Below are positions 45,968 through 56,590 of a DNA stretch of 64,000 nucleotides, in pieces. Under the pieces are notes generated by a model. It made no database searches. It had not been told where the DNA came from and saw only the letters and a list, made by a program, of their open reading frames with translations. Positions within the stretch are counted from its first letter, which is position 1; every line of letters begins with the position of its first letter. The DNA comes from Entomomonas moraniae (GTDB lineage Bacteria; Pseudomonadota; Gammaproteobacteria; Pseudomonadales; Pseudomonadaceae). The translations under genes and the position numbers were made by a program. The stretch lies in the NCBI RefSeq assembly GCF_003991975.1, contig NZ_CP029822.1:3063648-3127647 (forward strand), written 5' to 3'.

Positions 45968-47663
45968 CCTGTTTGGCCCCTCTCACACTATTAATAAACA
46001 GTATTTGCTCTGCATTTAAAACATCTTCTTTGTACAAAACTTGTTCATGGATAAAACCGTTATTTAACAAGTATTGCCGTAATGTACCTGCTAAAAGTCC
46101 TGAGTGAATGGGAGGTGTTAGCCATTGTCCTTTGCTTAAAATAACCACGTTGCCATTAACGAACTCCGTCACTTGCCCCTGTTCGTTAGTTAATAAATAG
46201 TCTTGGTTTGGTTGGGTTAGTGCAGGGTAAAATTCTCGGCGCGTTGTTTTATGATATAACAGGGTATTTGAGCTGTTGACTGCGTGTTCACACCATTGGG
46301 CTTGTAGTGGTTGTTCACTAAATACAATAGGCACTGCTTCGCAATCAATCTCACCTTTATTATTAAGCAATAACCTAACTTTATAGGTTCCTAATGGATA
46401 TTGATTTGCTAGTGAGTTAAGGTGATGTTTGAGTTGGATGTAGTTAAATACAAAGTTAAAGTAATGAGCTGAGTTCTTTAAGCGTTGTAAATGTAAGGCT
46501 CGTAAAAAAAACTTTCCTTCTATTAATAATAAGCTTTCTAATAATTGGTCGGGGAGGTGGTTAGTGGTAAGTACTTTAGTTTTAGCGAGTACTTCTTGGT
46601 ATTCGTTACCGACGGTTGAGTTCCAAGTAATACCCCCACCCACACCATAGCATGCTTGTTGTGTTGTCTTATTGACGGAGATAGTTCTGATAGCGACATT
46701 AAACGTTGCTTCATGGCTTGGTGTCATAAATCCTATAGCACCACAGTAGGCTTCTCTTGGAGTTTTTTCTAACCGAGTAATCACCTGCATAGCACTAGCT
46801 TTAGGTGCACCTGTAATAGAACCACAAGGAAACAGTGCCTTGAATACATCAAGTAAAGTGGTATTAGGTTTTGTTTCAGCCGTAATGGTTGATGTCATCT
46901 GCAAAACAGTGGGGTACTTCTCAATGGTAAAAAGCGCGGGGACTTTAACGGTGTTGAGGATGGCTATTTTGCTGATATCATTGCGCAGCAAATCAACAAT
47001 CATTAGATTTTCTGCTTGGTCTTTTGCTGAACTTGCTAAGGTATCTGCTTGTTGTTTATCTTCCGATAAGGTTTTACCCCGAGCGATTGTCCCCTTCATT
47101 GGTTTAGTGGTAATGACTCCATTTTTCCAATGAAAGAATAGTTCTGGTGAAGCAGAGAGTAATTGGAAATGTTCAGTATCTAAATAAGCACAGTAGTTGG
47201 CTTGTTGGGCATGACAAATTTGTTTGTAGTAAGCATAACTTTGCTCTACGGGTAATCTTGCATTTAAACGAAGCGTGTAATTGACTTGATAAACATTGCC
47301 TTGAGCTATTTCATCTTGTATTGACTCTATGGATTGCTGATAGGTGAGTGGGTTAGTATCTATCTGCCAGTCAGGTACTGCTTGTAAAGGTTGGTTTTGT
47401 TTAAGAGGTATTTCTGTTGGTTTATCAAAAACACCAAACCATACCAACGGCATGTCACCCGTTTGATGAGTGGATAAATAATTGGTAAATGCTGAAGCTG
47501 CCTCGTAAGCAACATAGCCTGCAATATAAAAGCCATCATCCACTGCTTGCTGCAGTTGATGAAAGCAGTCAATAACTTCATCTAAATGATAAGCTTCTAT
47601 AATCTTTAAAGGATGACAGAAGCCGATAGGTTGGCCGTTAAAATCAAATGCAAGGTGTATCAA
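45954..47663 (-). CDS. pabB: Fused aminodeoxychorismate synthase component I and aminodeoxychorismate lyase (PabB-PabC)
   Basis: 569 residues for the p-aminobenzoate branch of folate synthesis. Residues 1-370 form the chorismate-binding domain. KPMKGTIARG holds the lysine that marks PabB rather than TrpE. NLMIVDLLRND, PCGSITGAPK and GVGGGITWNS are the other conserved blocks. From about 380 the chain is a class IV aminotransferase-like lyase with YHKTTRREFY (candidate PLP lysine), EFVNGNVV, SGLLAGTLRQYL and NSVRG. The fusion yields PABA from chorismate with a separate PabA glutaminase. The next gene upstream on this strand is crc, nine bases away. Confidence 0.9.
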   Translation of the reverse strand: MIHLAFDFNGQPIGFCHPLKIIEAYHLDEVIDCFHQLQQAVDDGFYIAGYVAYEAASAFTNYLSTHQTGDMPLVWFGVFDKPTEIPLKQNQPLQAVPDWQIDTNPLTYQQSIESIQDEIAQGNVYQVNYTLRLNARLPVEQSYAYYKQICHAQQANYCAYLDTEHFQLLSASPELFFHWKNGVITTKPMKGTIARGKTLSEDKQQADTLASSAKDQAENLMIVDLLRNDISKIAILNTVKVPALFTIEKYPTVLQMTSTITAETKPNTTLLDVFKALFPCGSITGAPKASAMQVITRLEKTPREAYCGAIGFMTPSHEATFNVAIRTISVNKTTQQACYGVGGGITWNSTVGNEYQEVLAKTKVLTTNHLPDQLLESLLLIEGKFFLRALHLQRLKNSAHYFNFVFNYIQLKHHLNSLANQYPLGTYKVRLLLNNKGEIDCEAVPIVFSEQPLQAQWCEHAVNSSNTLLYHKTTRREFYPALTQPNQDYLLTNEQGQVTEFVNGNVVILSKGQWLTPPIHSGLLAGTLRQYLLNNGFIHEQVLYKEDVLNAEQILFINSVRGAKQVILN

Positions 47664-47671
47664 GGATAAAC

Positions 47672-48451
47672 CTATATTTCTAATGTCCAGTTGTAATCAA
47701 TGGTCAATGGCGCATGTTGTGAAAAACGTGGCTGGCGCGATAAGTCGAAGTCTCTAACAATACGACGAAGTCCAGGGGTTAATAGTTGATAGTCAAAACG
47801 CCAACCCATGTTTAATACTTCCGCTTGTTCGCTTTCTGGCCACCAAGTAAATAGATTAGTTTCGCGCGTCAGTTCACGCATGGCATCAACATAACCAAGG
47901 TCAGCAAAAACATCGTCTAGCCAAATACGTTCATCGGTTAAGAAACCTGGAAGCGCTTGGCATTCACGCCAGTTTTTTACGTCTAATTTTTGATAAGCGA
48001 TATAAAGAGACGCACAATAAATATATTCACGGCGTTTGCGACGTTGTTTGATAAGGTATTCAGTAAAATTTTCCATGAATGAAAACTTTTCATCCAGTTG
48101 TTTTTCACTTTCTTGACCTGTTGGGAATAATAAAGAAGAGATACTGATCTTATCAAAATCTAATTGTAAATAGCGACCGAAGTGATCTGCCTCGGGAAAA
48201 CCTAAGCCAAAAATAATTGCTTTGGGCTGTAAGCGAGAATAAATAGCAACGCCTCCTTTTTCAGGTTCAAACGAATCGCAACTAAAAAGGTTAAAGCCCG
48301 GTAGTTGAAATTCGGGTGCTTCTATTTCTTGATTTGTAATACGAGTATCTTGTAAGCAGATAACATCAGCCGACTGATTCGCCAACCAATCAAATAAACC
48401 TAAATTTGCCGCTTTTTTAATGCCATTAACATTAACGCTCACAACACGCAT
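47672..48451 (-). CDS. crc: Crc, catabolite repression control protein
   Basis: 259 residues of the endonuclease/exonuclease/phosphatase fold, closely matching Pseudomonas Crc: VISVNVNGI-type opening, DVICLQDTRI, FSFMENFTEYLIKQRRKRREYIYCASLYIAYQKLDVKNWRECQ in pieces, and GWRFDYQLLTPGLRR. Crc has no clear nuclease activity; with Hfq it blocks translation of catabolic mRNAs until CrcZ/CrcY RNAs titrate Hfq. Its presence, with pyrE as divergent neighbour, supports placement in Pseudomonadaceae. It may share a transcript with pabB. Confidence 0.96.
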   Translation of the reverse strand: MRVVSVNVNGIKKAANLGLFDWLANQSADVICLQDTRITNQEIEAPEFQLPGFNLFSCDSFEPEKGGVAIYSRLQPKAIIFGLGFPEADHFGRYLQLDFDKISISSLLFPTGQESEKQLDEKFSFMENFTEYLIKQRRKRREYIYCASLYIAYQKLDVKNWRECQALPGFLTDERIWLDDVFADLGYVDAMRELTRETNLFTWWPESEQAEVLNMGWRFDYQLLTPGLRRIVRDFDLSRQPRFSQHAPLTIDYNWTLEI

Positions 48452-48800
48452 AATACGAAAACCTCTTTACAAACTAGGGCCTATCATACTCTAGTTTGAT
48501 TATTTTTTTAATCAATTTGTTTAAACAATTATAACTACACGTATCTGAGTTAGTTAAATAGCTTTTATTAAAATTGAAGTTAAAGATAATTAATAGATAG
48601 TTTTGCATTTTACAACAAAAAAAATCTTTTTGTAGCTGAGACGCATCAAGATAATCTTCATAATTTGTACTGTGTACCTTAATAAAAGTTGTGTTTAAGC
48701 GGTGTTCTATCTATTTTTAATATTAATTAAGCGAGAAGATTTGTATAATTATCATTAAAATAGGCTTATTACATAATTAGATTCAGTATTTAGGTGATGC
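48452..48800. other. Divergent intergenic region crc / pyrE
   Basis: 350 AT-rich bases without a gene. Inverted repeats: AAACTAG (48471-48477) / CTAGTTT (48491-48497), and TTGATTA (48496-48502) / TAATCAA (48509-48515), both in the likely crc leader. A TATAAT at 48744-48749 could be the pyrE -10, though no good -35 is visible. An AACAAAAA stretch at about 48614 fits the AAYAANAA Hfq/Crc motif, but in so AT-rich a region that is weak evidence. Confidence 0.45.
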
Positions 48801-49442
48801 ATGCAAGATTATCAGCGGGATTTTATTAAATTTGCAATTGAACAGGGTGTTTTACGCTTTGGTGAGTTCACATTAAAGTCAGGACGTGTGAGTCCTTATT
48901 TTTTTAACGCAGGACTTTTTAATTCAGGCGCTGCTATTTCGCGTTTAGGGCAGTTTTATGCGGCGGCAATTGTTGAGAGTGGATTAGAGTTTGATGTGTT
49001 ATTTGGCCCTGCTTATAAAGGTGTTCCCCTCGCTGTAGCAACCGCTATTTCTCTGGCTGAGGACTATGAGCAAGATTACCCATGGTGTTTTAATCGTAAA
49101 GAAGCTAAAGACCATGGTGAGGGTGGCGTATTGGTCGGTTCTGCGTTAAAGGGTGATGTGTTGTTAATTGATGATGTGATCACCGCCGGTACAGCGATAC
49201 GTGAAGTGATGCAGATTATAAGAAATGAGAAAGCAGTCACTGCAGGCGTCATCATTGCATTAGATAGACAAGAGCGCGGTCAAGGAACCTTGTCAGCTAT
49301 TCAAGAAATTGAAGATGAGTTTAGAATGCCCGTATTAAGTATTGTGACACTGGATATGATTTTAGAGTATTTAAGTGAAGACCAAGCGTTAAATGAATAT
49401 TTGCCAGCTGTTAAGCAGTATCGTAAAGAATATGAGGTCTAG
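48801..49442 (+). CDS. pyrE: Orotate phosphoribosyltransferase
   Basis: It makes OMP from orotate and PRPP in pyrimidine synthesis. 213 residues. The PRPP-binding motif is [17 protein letters not shown], the substrate loop [10 protein letters not shown], and the opening [17 protein letters not shown] is characteristic. Full length and intact. Adjacent, divergent crc is the Pseudomonas arrangement. Confidence 0.97.
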   Translation: MQDYQRDFIKFAIEQGVLRFGEFTLKSGRVSPYFFNAGLFNSGAAISRLGQFYAAAIVESGLEFDVLFGPAYKGVPLAVATAISLAEDYEQDYPWCFNRKEAKDHGEGGVLVGSALKGDVLLIDDVITAGTAIREVMQIIRNEKAVTAGVIIALDRQERGQGTLSAIQEIEDEFRMPVLSIVTLDMILEYLSEDQALNEYLPAVKQYRKEYEV

Positions 49443-49452
49443 TGAAAGCAAG

Positions 49453-49476
49453 AAAAGGGATAAATATCCCTTTTTT
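49453..49476. terminator. Terminator between pyrE and convergent chorismate mutase gene
   Basis: AAAAGGGAT and ATCCCTTTT pair around a 4-base loop and run into a T6 tract on the plus strand; the A4 on the left gives a T tract on the minus strand as well. Good bidirectional intrinsic terminator. Confidence 0.85.
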
Positions 49477-49501
49477 AGAAATTTCTATAAGTAGTTTGTT
49501 T

Positions 49502-49801
49502 TTAAGTATTAGCATGCTTCAAGATGTTTTTTTGCTCTAGTGCAATGAAAGCATCTATCATGCTATTAAAAACAGCAGTAGCCACATTTGTATCGAGTCC
49601 TAGTTGCGCAGCCTCTTGAGTTATTTTTTCAATTATTTGCGCACGACGAGCAGGCGCAGGGGCTTCGCTAATATCCTTTTTTAATTGGGCGGCACGTTCA
49701 ACATATTTTTGTCTTTTGGCCAGTAGTGCAAGTATGGAGTTATTAATTAAATCTATTTGATAACGGACGTCTGCTAAATTTTGACATTCATCTGCTTGCA
49801 T
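49502..49801 (-). CDS. Chorismate mutase, AroQ class, PchB-like
   Basis: 99 residues, all-helical. ADVRYQIDLINNSILALLAKRQKYVERAAQLKK and EAPAPARRAQI resemble PchB, the isochorismate-pyruvate lyase of Pseudomonas, including the PAP(A/E)R segment and the active-site loop lysine. It also fits a simple chorismate mutase. No salicylate or pyochelin genes are near, so a mutase role in Phe/Tyr synthesis or a PchB-like role cannot be separated. No signal peptide, so cytoplasmic. Spacing is 170 bases to nfsB, so probably its own unit. Confidence 0.85.
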   Translation of the reverse strand: MQADECQNLADVRYQIDLINNSILALLAKRQKYVERAAQLKKDISEAPAPARRAQIIEKITQEAAQLGLDTNVATAVFNSMIDAFIALEQKNILKHANT

Positions 49802-49971
49802 AAGCTTAATCCCTTTTTTAAACAGGTCGTAGATATTCTTTTAGTTGAATACCTGTGTTAAATCTATAACCAAAATATAACGATTTATTAGCGTATTGTG
49901 TGTGGATACTTAGATGGGTATCTAAGTTGCACAACACTAACGTGAAATGAAGTGTTGTGCAAAAAGCTAAA

Positions 49972-50616
49972 TTACATAAATGTAAAGAGTTGCTTCTCAT
50001 CTAAACGAGACTTAGGTAATTTGCTGTTGAAGTCTTCATCAGCATGATAACCTAAGCTCGCGATAACGACACTGGATAAGCCTTTACTCTTTAATCCTAA
50101 GATTTCATCAAGTTTAGCTGGGTCGAATCCTTCGATGGGTGTAGAGTCAATGCCTAAACAAGCAGCACCTAGTAGTAAGTTACCAAGTGCAATATAGACT
50201 TGTTTAGATTCCCAGTTAAATTGATCGTGAGGTGTTTTGCTGTTTAAACCAACAAAATAATGGCGTCCATCGTCATTGGCTTGTTTGATTTCTGCCGTAG
50301 CAAAGCGCCCATCTTTCTCTTCTTGGTCTAAAATGGCTTTCATGTGCTCTTCTGAGAGATCTGTTTTTGCGCAAAAAACGACAACATGTGAGGCATCAGT
50401 AATACGCCCATGGTTAAACTCACTAACACCCGGTAAAATCTTTTGTTTTGCTTCTGTTGAGCTGATAACAAAAAAGTGCCAAGGTTGTGAGTTAACAGAG
50501 GAGGGACTGTCTCGTAAAATATTACAAAGTTGTTTGATGTGTTGTTCTGATATTTTTTTACTGCTATTGTATTTTTTTGTCGTAAAGCGTTTAGCCGCAA
50601 TTTCATCAATATTCAT
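49972..50616 (-). CDS. nfsB: Oxygen-insensitive NAD(P)H nitroreductase
   Basis: 214 residues, FMN-dependent. RFTTKKYNSSKKIS, SPSSVNSQPWHFFV, DASHVVVFCAKT, DQEEKDGRFATAEIKQANDDGR and LPKSRLDEKQL follow E. coli NfsB closely along the full length. It reduces nitroaromatics and quinones by two electrons; the physiological substrate is unsure. Monocistronic by spacing. Confidence 0.94.
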   Translation of the reverse strand: MNIDEIAAKRFTTKKYNSSKKISEQHIKQLCNILRDSPSSVNSQPWHFFVISSTEAKQKILPGVSEFNHGRITDASHVVVFCAKTDLSEEHMKAILDQEEKDGRFATAEIKQANDDGRHYFVGLNSKTPHDQFNWESKQVYIALGNLLLGAACLGIDSTPIEGFDPAKLDEILGLKSKGLSSVVIASLGYHADEDFNSKLPKSRLDEKQLFTFM

Positions 50617-50694
50617 TTTTATCTCCCAATCCTTAAAACTTTAAAATTTAGCCTTTTATTATAACAGCCAATTCAATAGTCAATTAATTAACAG

Positions 50695-50728
50695 TGTGAT
50701 TAAATTTTACAAAGATGATTTAATCACA
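50695..50728 (-). repeat. 11-bp hairpin downstream of thiC
   Basis: TGTGATTAAAT and ATTTAATCACA pair perfectly around a 12-base loop, just past the thiC stop on the minus strand. There is no T tract on that side, so it is a terminator or 3'-end stabiliser candidate. Confidence 0.45.
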
Positions 50729-50745
50729 TTGTTAATGTTTTAAAG

Positions 50746-52800
<2,055 letters not shown>

Positions 52801-52867
52801 AGATGCGGTTTAGTTTACGCGATTAACATCATTAGTCAAAGTGATAATTGAGCAGGTAGGGCTTTTA

Positions 52868-52895
52868 TTGTGTCAAGGTAATATACCTGTATTAT
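52868..52895 (+). promoter_or_regulatory. Putative sigma-70 promoter ahead of a 20-codon ORF
   Basis: TTGTGT and TATTAT are separated by 16 bases. It precedes the short ORF at 52945 by about 50 bases. Pattern reading only. Confidence 0.35.
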
Positions 52896-52944
52896 ACGTA
52901 ATATGTTATGATTTACCTTAGCTATCATCATAAACGAGGTTGTA

Positions 52945-53007
52945 ATGATGTTAAATAGCCAAAATTCTTTTATTGTTTCAATGAATTATCATGTGATATC
53001 TAGTTAA
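52945..53007 (+). CDS. Possible 20-residue peptide / leader ORF
   Basis: An ATG ATG start preceded by GAGG at five bases spacing encodes MMLNSQNSFIVSMNYHVISS. Its stop lies in the left arm of an 8-bp hairpin (TTAATCCT / AGGATTAA). The layout of promoter, ribosome site, tiny ORF and hairpin suggests a translated small RNA or a leader. Chance in AT-rich DNA is a serious alternative. Confidence 0.25.
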   Translation: MMLNSQNSFIVSMNYHVISS

Positions 53008-53205
53008 TCCTTCATTTTTAGTGTACAGCAGGATTAAATAAAGCGAATTTGTTTTGATAAATTATGCAACAAAATCATCAAAAATCGAACTGGATTGTGG
53101 AAAAGCTAAAATTTAACTTTTTGTAATTTAATGATTTTTTGTTTTTCTTGCTCTGGTTTTATGCATTAAAACTGCCTTATTTTACATGCCAGAAATTACA
53201 ATATT

Positions 53206-53214
53206 TGCTATACT
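53206..53214 (+). promoter_or_regulatory. Putative extended -10 promoter of the IclR-type regulator gene
   Basis: TGC-TATACT matches an extended -10, about 70 bases before the TTG start. No good -35 is seen. Confidence 0.35.
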
Positions 53215-53285
53215 AATAGCCAAGAGTATATAAGTTGGAATGGTTTTTATAGTCTATTAATGTTGTAAGAGGTTAGGAGAATAAC

Positions 53286-54038
53286 TTGATAAAGACACAA
53301 ACCCCTGCTATTGATAAAGCCGTGCAAATTTTTAGCTATTTATCTCAGCAAGGAGGTGCTACATTTAGTCAGATATATCAAGATGTTAACTTACCTAAAA
53401 GTACAACATCTTCTCTGCTTGCATCGCTGGTTGCTCATGGTTTGTTGCGTCAAGATAAAAATAAATATTATCTTGGCTTACGCCTTTATGAGTTTGGGAA
53501 AAGGGCAGAGGAAACCTTCGATATCAAAAAATTAGCATTAGAGCCCTTGACCCAATTACGTGATATAACAAAGCTAACTTGCCATTTAGGCGTTTTACAA
53601 GGGGCTGAGGCTATTTATTTAAGTAAATTAGAAAGCCCAGGTGCTATAGTGGTAAGAAGTTGGATAGGAAAAAAGCTGTCGCTCTATAGTTCTGGGCTCG
53701 GTAAAGCACTTCTTGCTTGGATGTCAGATAAGGAAATTGATCGTTTATTACCGGATGAGAACTTTAAAATATATACAGCCACCACGATTCCAAATAAGAC
53801 AGAGTTAAAAAAAGAGTTAGCTCAAATCAGAGAGCAGGGCTGGGCTTTTGATAATGGAGAAGACAGCGAAGAGGTAAATTGTATCGCCGCACCAATTTTT
53901 AATAAGGAAAAGCATGTGATTGCGGCAATTAGTATCTCTGGTGTTTCTTTTCAAGTCAGTGCTGAAAGAGTACCGCAATTGACTAAAATGGCCTTGGCAA
54001 CAGCACGAACCATCTCAGAGGAAGTTCAGAAGTATTAG
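53286..54038 (+). CDS. IclR-family transcriptional regulator
   Basis: 250 residues from TTG 53286, with AGGAG five bases upstream. The N-terminal winged helix is AVQIFSYLSQQGGATFSQIYQDVNLPKSTTSSLLASLVAHGLL. The C-terminal effector domain contains RSWIGKKLSLYSSGLGKALLAW and EEVNCIAAPIFNKEKHVIAAISISG, standard IclR blocks. It faces the MFS transporter gene convergently; such regulators often control nearby sugar-acid or aromatic-acid uptake, so the transporter is a candidate target. Effector unknown. Confidence 0.9.
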   Translation: MIKTQTPAIDKAVQIFSYLSQQGGATFSQIYQDVNLPKSTTSSLLASLVAHGLLRQDKNKYYLGLRLYEFGKRAEETFDIKKLALEPLTQLRDITKLTCHLGVLQGAEAIYLSKLESPGAIVVRSWIGKKLSLYSSGLGKALLAWMSDKEIDRLLPDENFKIYTATTIPNKTELKKELAQIREQGWAFDNGEDSEEVNCIAAPIFNKEKHVIAAISISGVSFQVSAERVPQLTKMALATARTISEEVQKY

Positions 54039-54061
54039 CGCTTAATCGGTTAAAAGAAAAA

Positions 54062-54090
54062 GGGTATCATTAATGTGATACCCCTTTTTT
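54062..54090. terminator. Intrinsic terminator between iclR-type gene and MFS gene
   Basis: GGGTATCA and TGATACCC pair around a 6-base loop, followed by C and T6 on the plus strand, and by an A-rich left flank that makes it usable on the minus strand. Confidence 0.85.
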
Positions 54091-54103
54091 ATGAGTTGAT
54101 TTA

Positions 54104-55420
54104 TTATTCTGGATCTTTTAGAACCATGGGACGGTTGAAGTTAATCAACATTGAGCACACTAAATACCCTGCGGCAGCAAAGGCAAAAAACATCATAGCT
54201 GAGTAATAAGAGCCTGTTCTATGGATCATCCAACCCACTAAGATAGGAACAATTGCTGCTGTCATGTTGCTACAGAAATTCATTGTACCTGTTATCGTTC
54301 CTGCCATTTTTTGTGCACCTAATAGCCCTGGAATAGACCAATAGACACTGGCCCAACGTAATGGAAAGAGAGCGATGGTTAAAAATATAACCGCCATAGT
54401 TGGACTGGATGTATTAGCACATAAAAATACGCCACCACCTGAAACAATGGCAGAAATGGCTAATAACACATGGAATACTTTATTAGGCGCTGTACCTGCA
54501 CTACGCCATTTATCTGCGATATAACCCCCCAGCTGTTGACCAACAAAACACAATAAAAACATAATGGTCATGGCACCACCCATCTCTTTTACATTAAAGC
54601 CATGAGCTGTTTTTAAATAAGCGGGTACCCAAACCATTAGTCCATAAAACACGGTACTATAACAAGCCCAGCCACCAATGAGTGCTAATACGTTTAATTG
54701 TGTTAAGTACGGAAGAATATCTCTTAAGCGTGTTTTGCTGGGTGAGGATGTTTTTGCGCTGTTGATTCCCTCTTCAATGTAGGTTAATTCTTCAGCATTG
54801 ACAGAAGGGTGCTCGCTAGGTTTATCACGAATAAAGAACCACGCCATGGCACCTACCACTACTGTTCCGACACCCGCAATAATAAAGGCAATACGCCAAG
54901 AACCAAAGTGGCCAATCAACCATGTTAAAAGTAGCGCACCTAATGCTGTTCCCAGAGGAGCTCCGCCATCCAATAGCATAGACCCACGACCACGTTCGTT
55001 TGGCGTTAACCAGTTACCCATCAGTTTAGCACCTGCCGGCATAATAGGAGCTTCTGAAATACCTAACCCAATACGTGTTAAGCTCAAGGTTAACACTTGG
55101 TGACAAGCTGCCCCTACTGCTTGGAAAGCTCCCCAAATGATCGTTGCAACAGCGATGATAGTGCGTGTTTTAAAACGGTCAGCTAAAAATCCACTGGGTA
55201 TTTGCATTAAGGCGTAAGACCAAAAAAATGCACTGTGTATGAGGCCAACAATACGTTCATCATGAATGCCAAATTCTTCTTGAATAAAAGGCATGGCAAT
55301 ACCTAATGAGGTTCTATCGATATAGTTAATAGCACCTAAAACTAGCATTAGTATAAAAATTAGCCACCGGACAATGGTTGGTTTTCTTTTCGGCGGTGTG
55401 GCGGTATTGGATATTGACAT
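54104..55420 (-). CDS. MFS transporter, anion:cation symporter (ACS) family
   Basis: 438 residues and 12 predicted helices. INYIDRTSLGIAMPFIQEEFGI, IPSGFLADRFKTRTII and RIGLGISEAPIMPAGAKLMGNWLTPNERGRG are typical of the ACS family (glucarate, galactonate, hexuronate and related organic anions). Substrate is not determined. The neighbouring IclR-type regulator suggests inducible uptake of a carboxylate. Confidence 0.9.
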   Translation of the reverse strand: MSISNTATPPKRKPTIVRWLIFILMLVLGAINYIDRTSLGIAMPFIQEEFGIHDERIVGLIHSAFFWSYALMQIPSGFLADRFKTRTIIAVATIIWGAFQAVGAACHQVLTLSLTRIGLGISEAPIMPAGAKLMGNWLTPNERGRGSMLLDGGAPLGTALGALLLTWLIGHFGSWRIAFIIAGVGTVVVGAMAWFFIRDKPSEHPSVNAEELTYIEEGINSAKTSSPSKTRLRDILPYLTQLNVLALIGGWACYSTVFYGLMVWVPAYLKTAHGFNVKEMGGAMTIMFLLCFVGQQLGGYIADKWRSAGTAPNKVFHVLLAISAIVSGGGVFLCANTSSPTMAVIFLTIALFPLRWASVYWSIPGLLGAQKMAGTITGTMNFCSNMTAAIVPILVGWMIHRTGSYYSAMMFFAFAAAGYLVCSMLINFNRPMVLKDPE

Positions 55421-55825
55421 GTAAATCTCCTAATAAGCATGAGATATTTGTACTCAAAATATGGTTGGGGTATTGATGTCATTACAAGTACTGCATTTAT
55501 TACATAGTATTTGGTGCAAAAAGAAGCGCATCTTTTAATGGATTAAACTTCCTTTATTTCTATATGTAGAACATTTATTCTGAATGTTAGAATTTTATTA
55601 TATCTGATGTCAATGGCTAGTCATATATTTGCTGATCTATATCTATATTTGTTCCTTATAAAGAACTTTATTTTTAAATTTTTAAGGTGGTGAAATACAG
55701 CTATATTTTTAATTTGGATTGGTGTGTTTATTAGTATTGATGGATTGTTACAGTTAAGTATTTTTTATTTTATTAACTAGCGTATACTATTTTTCGTTTT
55801 TTACTTTTTATTGATAAGTTGATTT
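55421..55825. other. Divergent intergenic region MFS / coiled-coil protein
   Basis: About 400 very AT-rich bases with no gene seen. A near-perfect 16-bp palindrome, GTTCCTTATAAAGAAC at 55651-55666 (one mismatched pair), could be an operator. No strong promoter consensus stands out. Confidence 0.4.
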
Positions 55826-56590
55826 ATGCGTAATGATCTAAAAGATGAGCCAATCTCTGTTCCTAGTTTAACCATAGATGATGTGGAAGGAGTATCGACT
55901 AATGGAGATTTTGAGCTAAGAAATAGAAAAAAATCACGGTTTTCCAATGGTTTTATTCTATCCATGTTGCTGTTCTTATTTATTGTTTACAGTGTGGGGA
56001 TGTCTATACTTTTTTGGGTGTTTAAGCAGTCGACCGATGAGGTTCGTAACCAACTAAATCAAACAACCAGTTCAACAACACAAGTTACCGAAGCTAACTT
56101 GGTGCGTTGGCAAGCATTGGCAAAGCAAATAGCTGATCAGCAAGCAACAACTAAAACAAGTTTAGAAGGCATTCGTGACCAAAATAAGCAGCTGATAGGG
56201 TTGCTCAATAAATTACAAACTGAGCAAAAAACGACAGCAAAGCAACAGTCAGAGCAAAATGATCGCCTAGTGAAGCTTGAGCGACAACTACAATCATTTA
56301 CTCAATACGATGAGCAGATTAAACGCTTAACGACTGAGTTAGATAAGTTAAAGCAATCACAAACTACAATCATAACAATCGCCAGTGATGTTAAAGCATT
56401 GCAAGATAAAAAATTACCTCAGGCAGTGCAAAGTGTGCAAGACGATTTGTTGTTATTACGTAGTCAACTTGATGCGTCAGCAAATAATGATTCTAAGCAG
56501 CAGTTAGCGAAACTAGAAAAACAAATACAGTCATTGCAAAGTCAGGTGGATACACTCAGACAACAGTTAAGTAATCGTTCGCTCTATTAA
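55826..56590 (+). CDS. Coiled-coil membrane protein, function unknown
   Basis: 254 residues: a hydrophilic N-terminus, one transmembrane helix (about 43-67, FILSMLLFLFIVYSVGMSILFWVF), then a long Gln/Lys/Leu coiled coil to the end (LNKLQTEQKTTAKQQSEQNDRLVKLERQLQ). It should be an inner-membrane protein with a long periplasmic rod. It directly precedes tapT with no gap (stop then ATG), so the pair is co-transcribed. A related gene of unknown role beside DTW genes is, as far as I recall, seen in Pseudomonas. Confidence 0.8.
   Translation: MRNDLKDEPISVPSLTIDDVEGVSTNGDFELRNRKKSRFSNGFILSMLLFLFIVYSVGMSILFWVFKQSTDEVRNQLNQTTSSTTQVTEANLVRWQALAKQIADQQATTKTSLEGIRDQNKQLIGLLNKLQTEQKTTAKQQSEQNDRLVKLERQLQSFTQYDEQIKRLTTELDKLKQSQTTIITIASDVKALQDKKLPQAVQSVQDDLLLLRSQLDASANNDSKQQLAKLEKQIQSLQSQVDTLRQQLSNRSLY

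Larger units (their letters stand above)
52807..53280. other. Divergent intergenic region thiC / iclR-type regulator
   Basis: About 470 AT-rich bases. They contain a promoter-like TTGTGT-16-TATTAT at 52868-52895, a 20-codon ORF at 52945-53007, a hairpin TTAATCCT (53004-53011) / AGGATTAA (53030-53037), and an extended -10 at 53206-53214 near the IclR-type gene. Nothing else is recognised. Confidence 0.5.

Noticed and set aside
48600-48640. CrcZ-like small RNA near crc
   Set aside because: Only one weak AAYAANAA match in AT-rich DNA; CrcZ carries several and normally lies next to cbrB.
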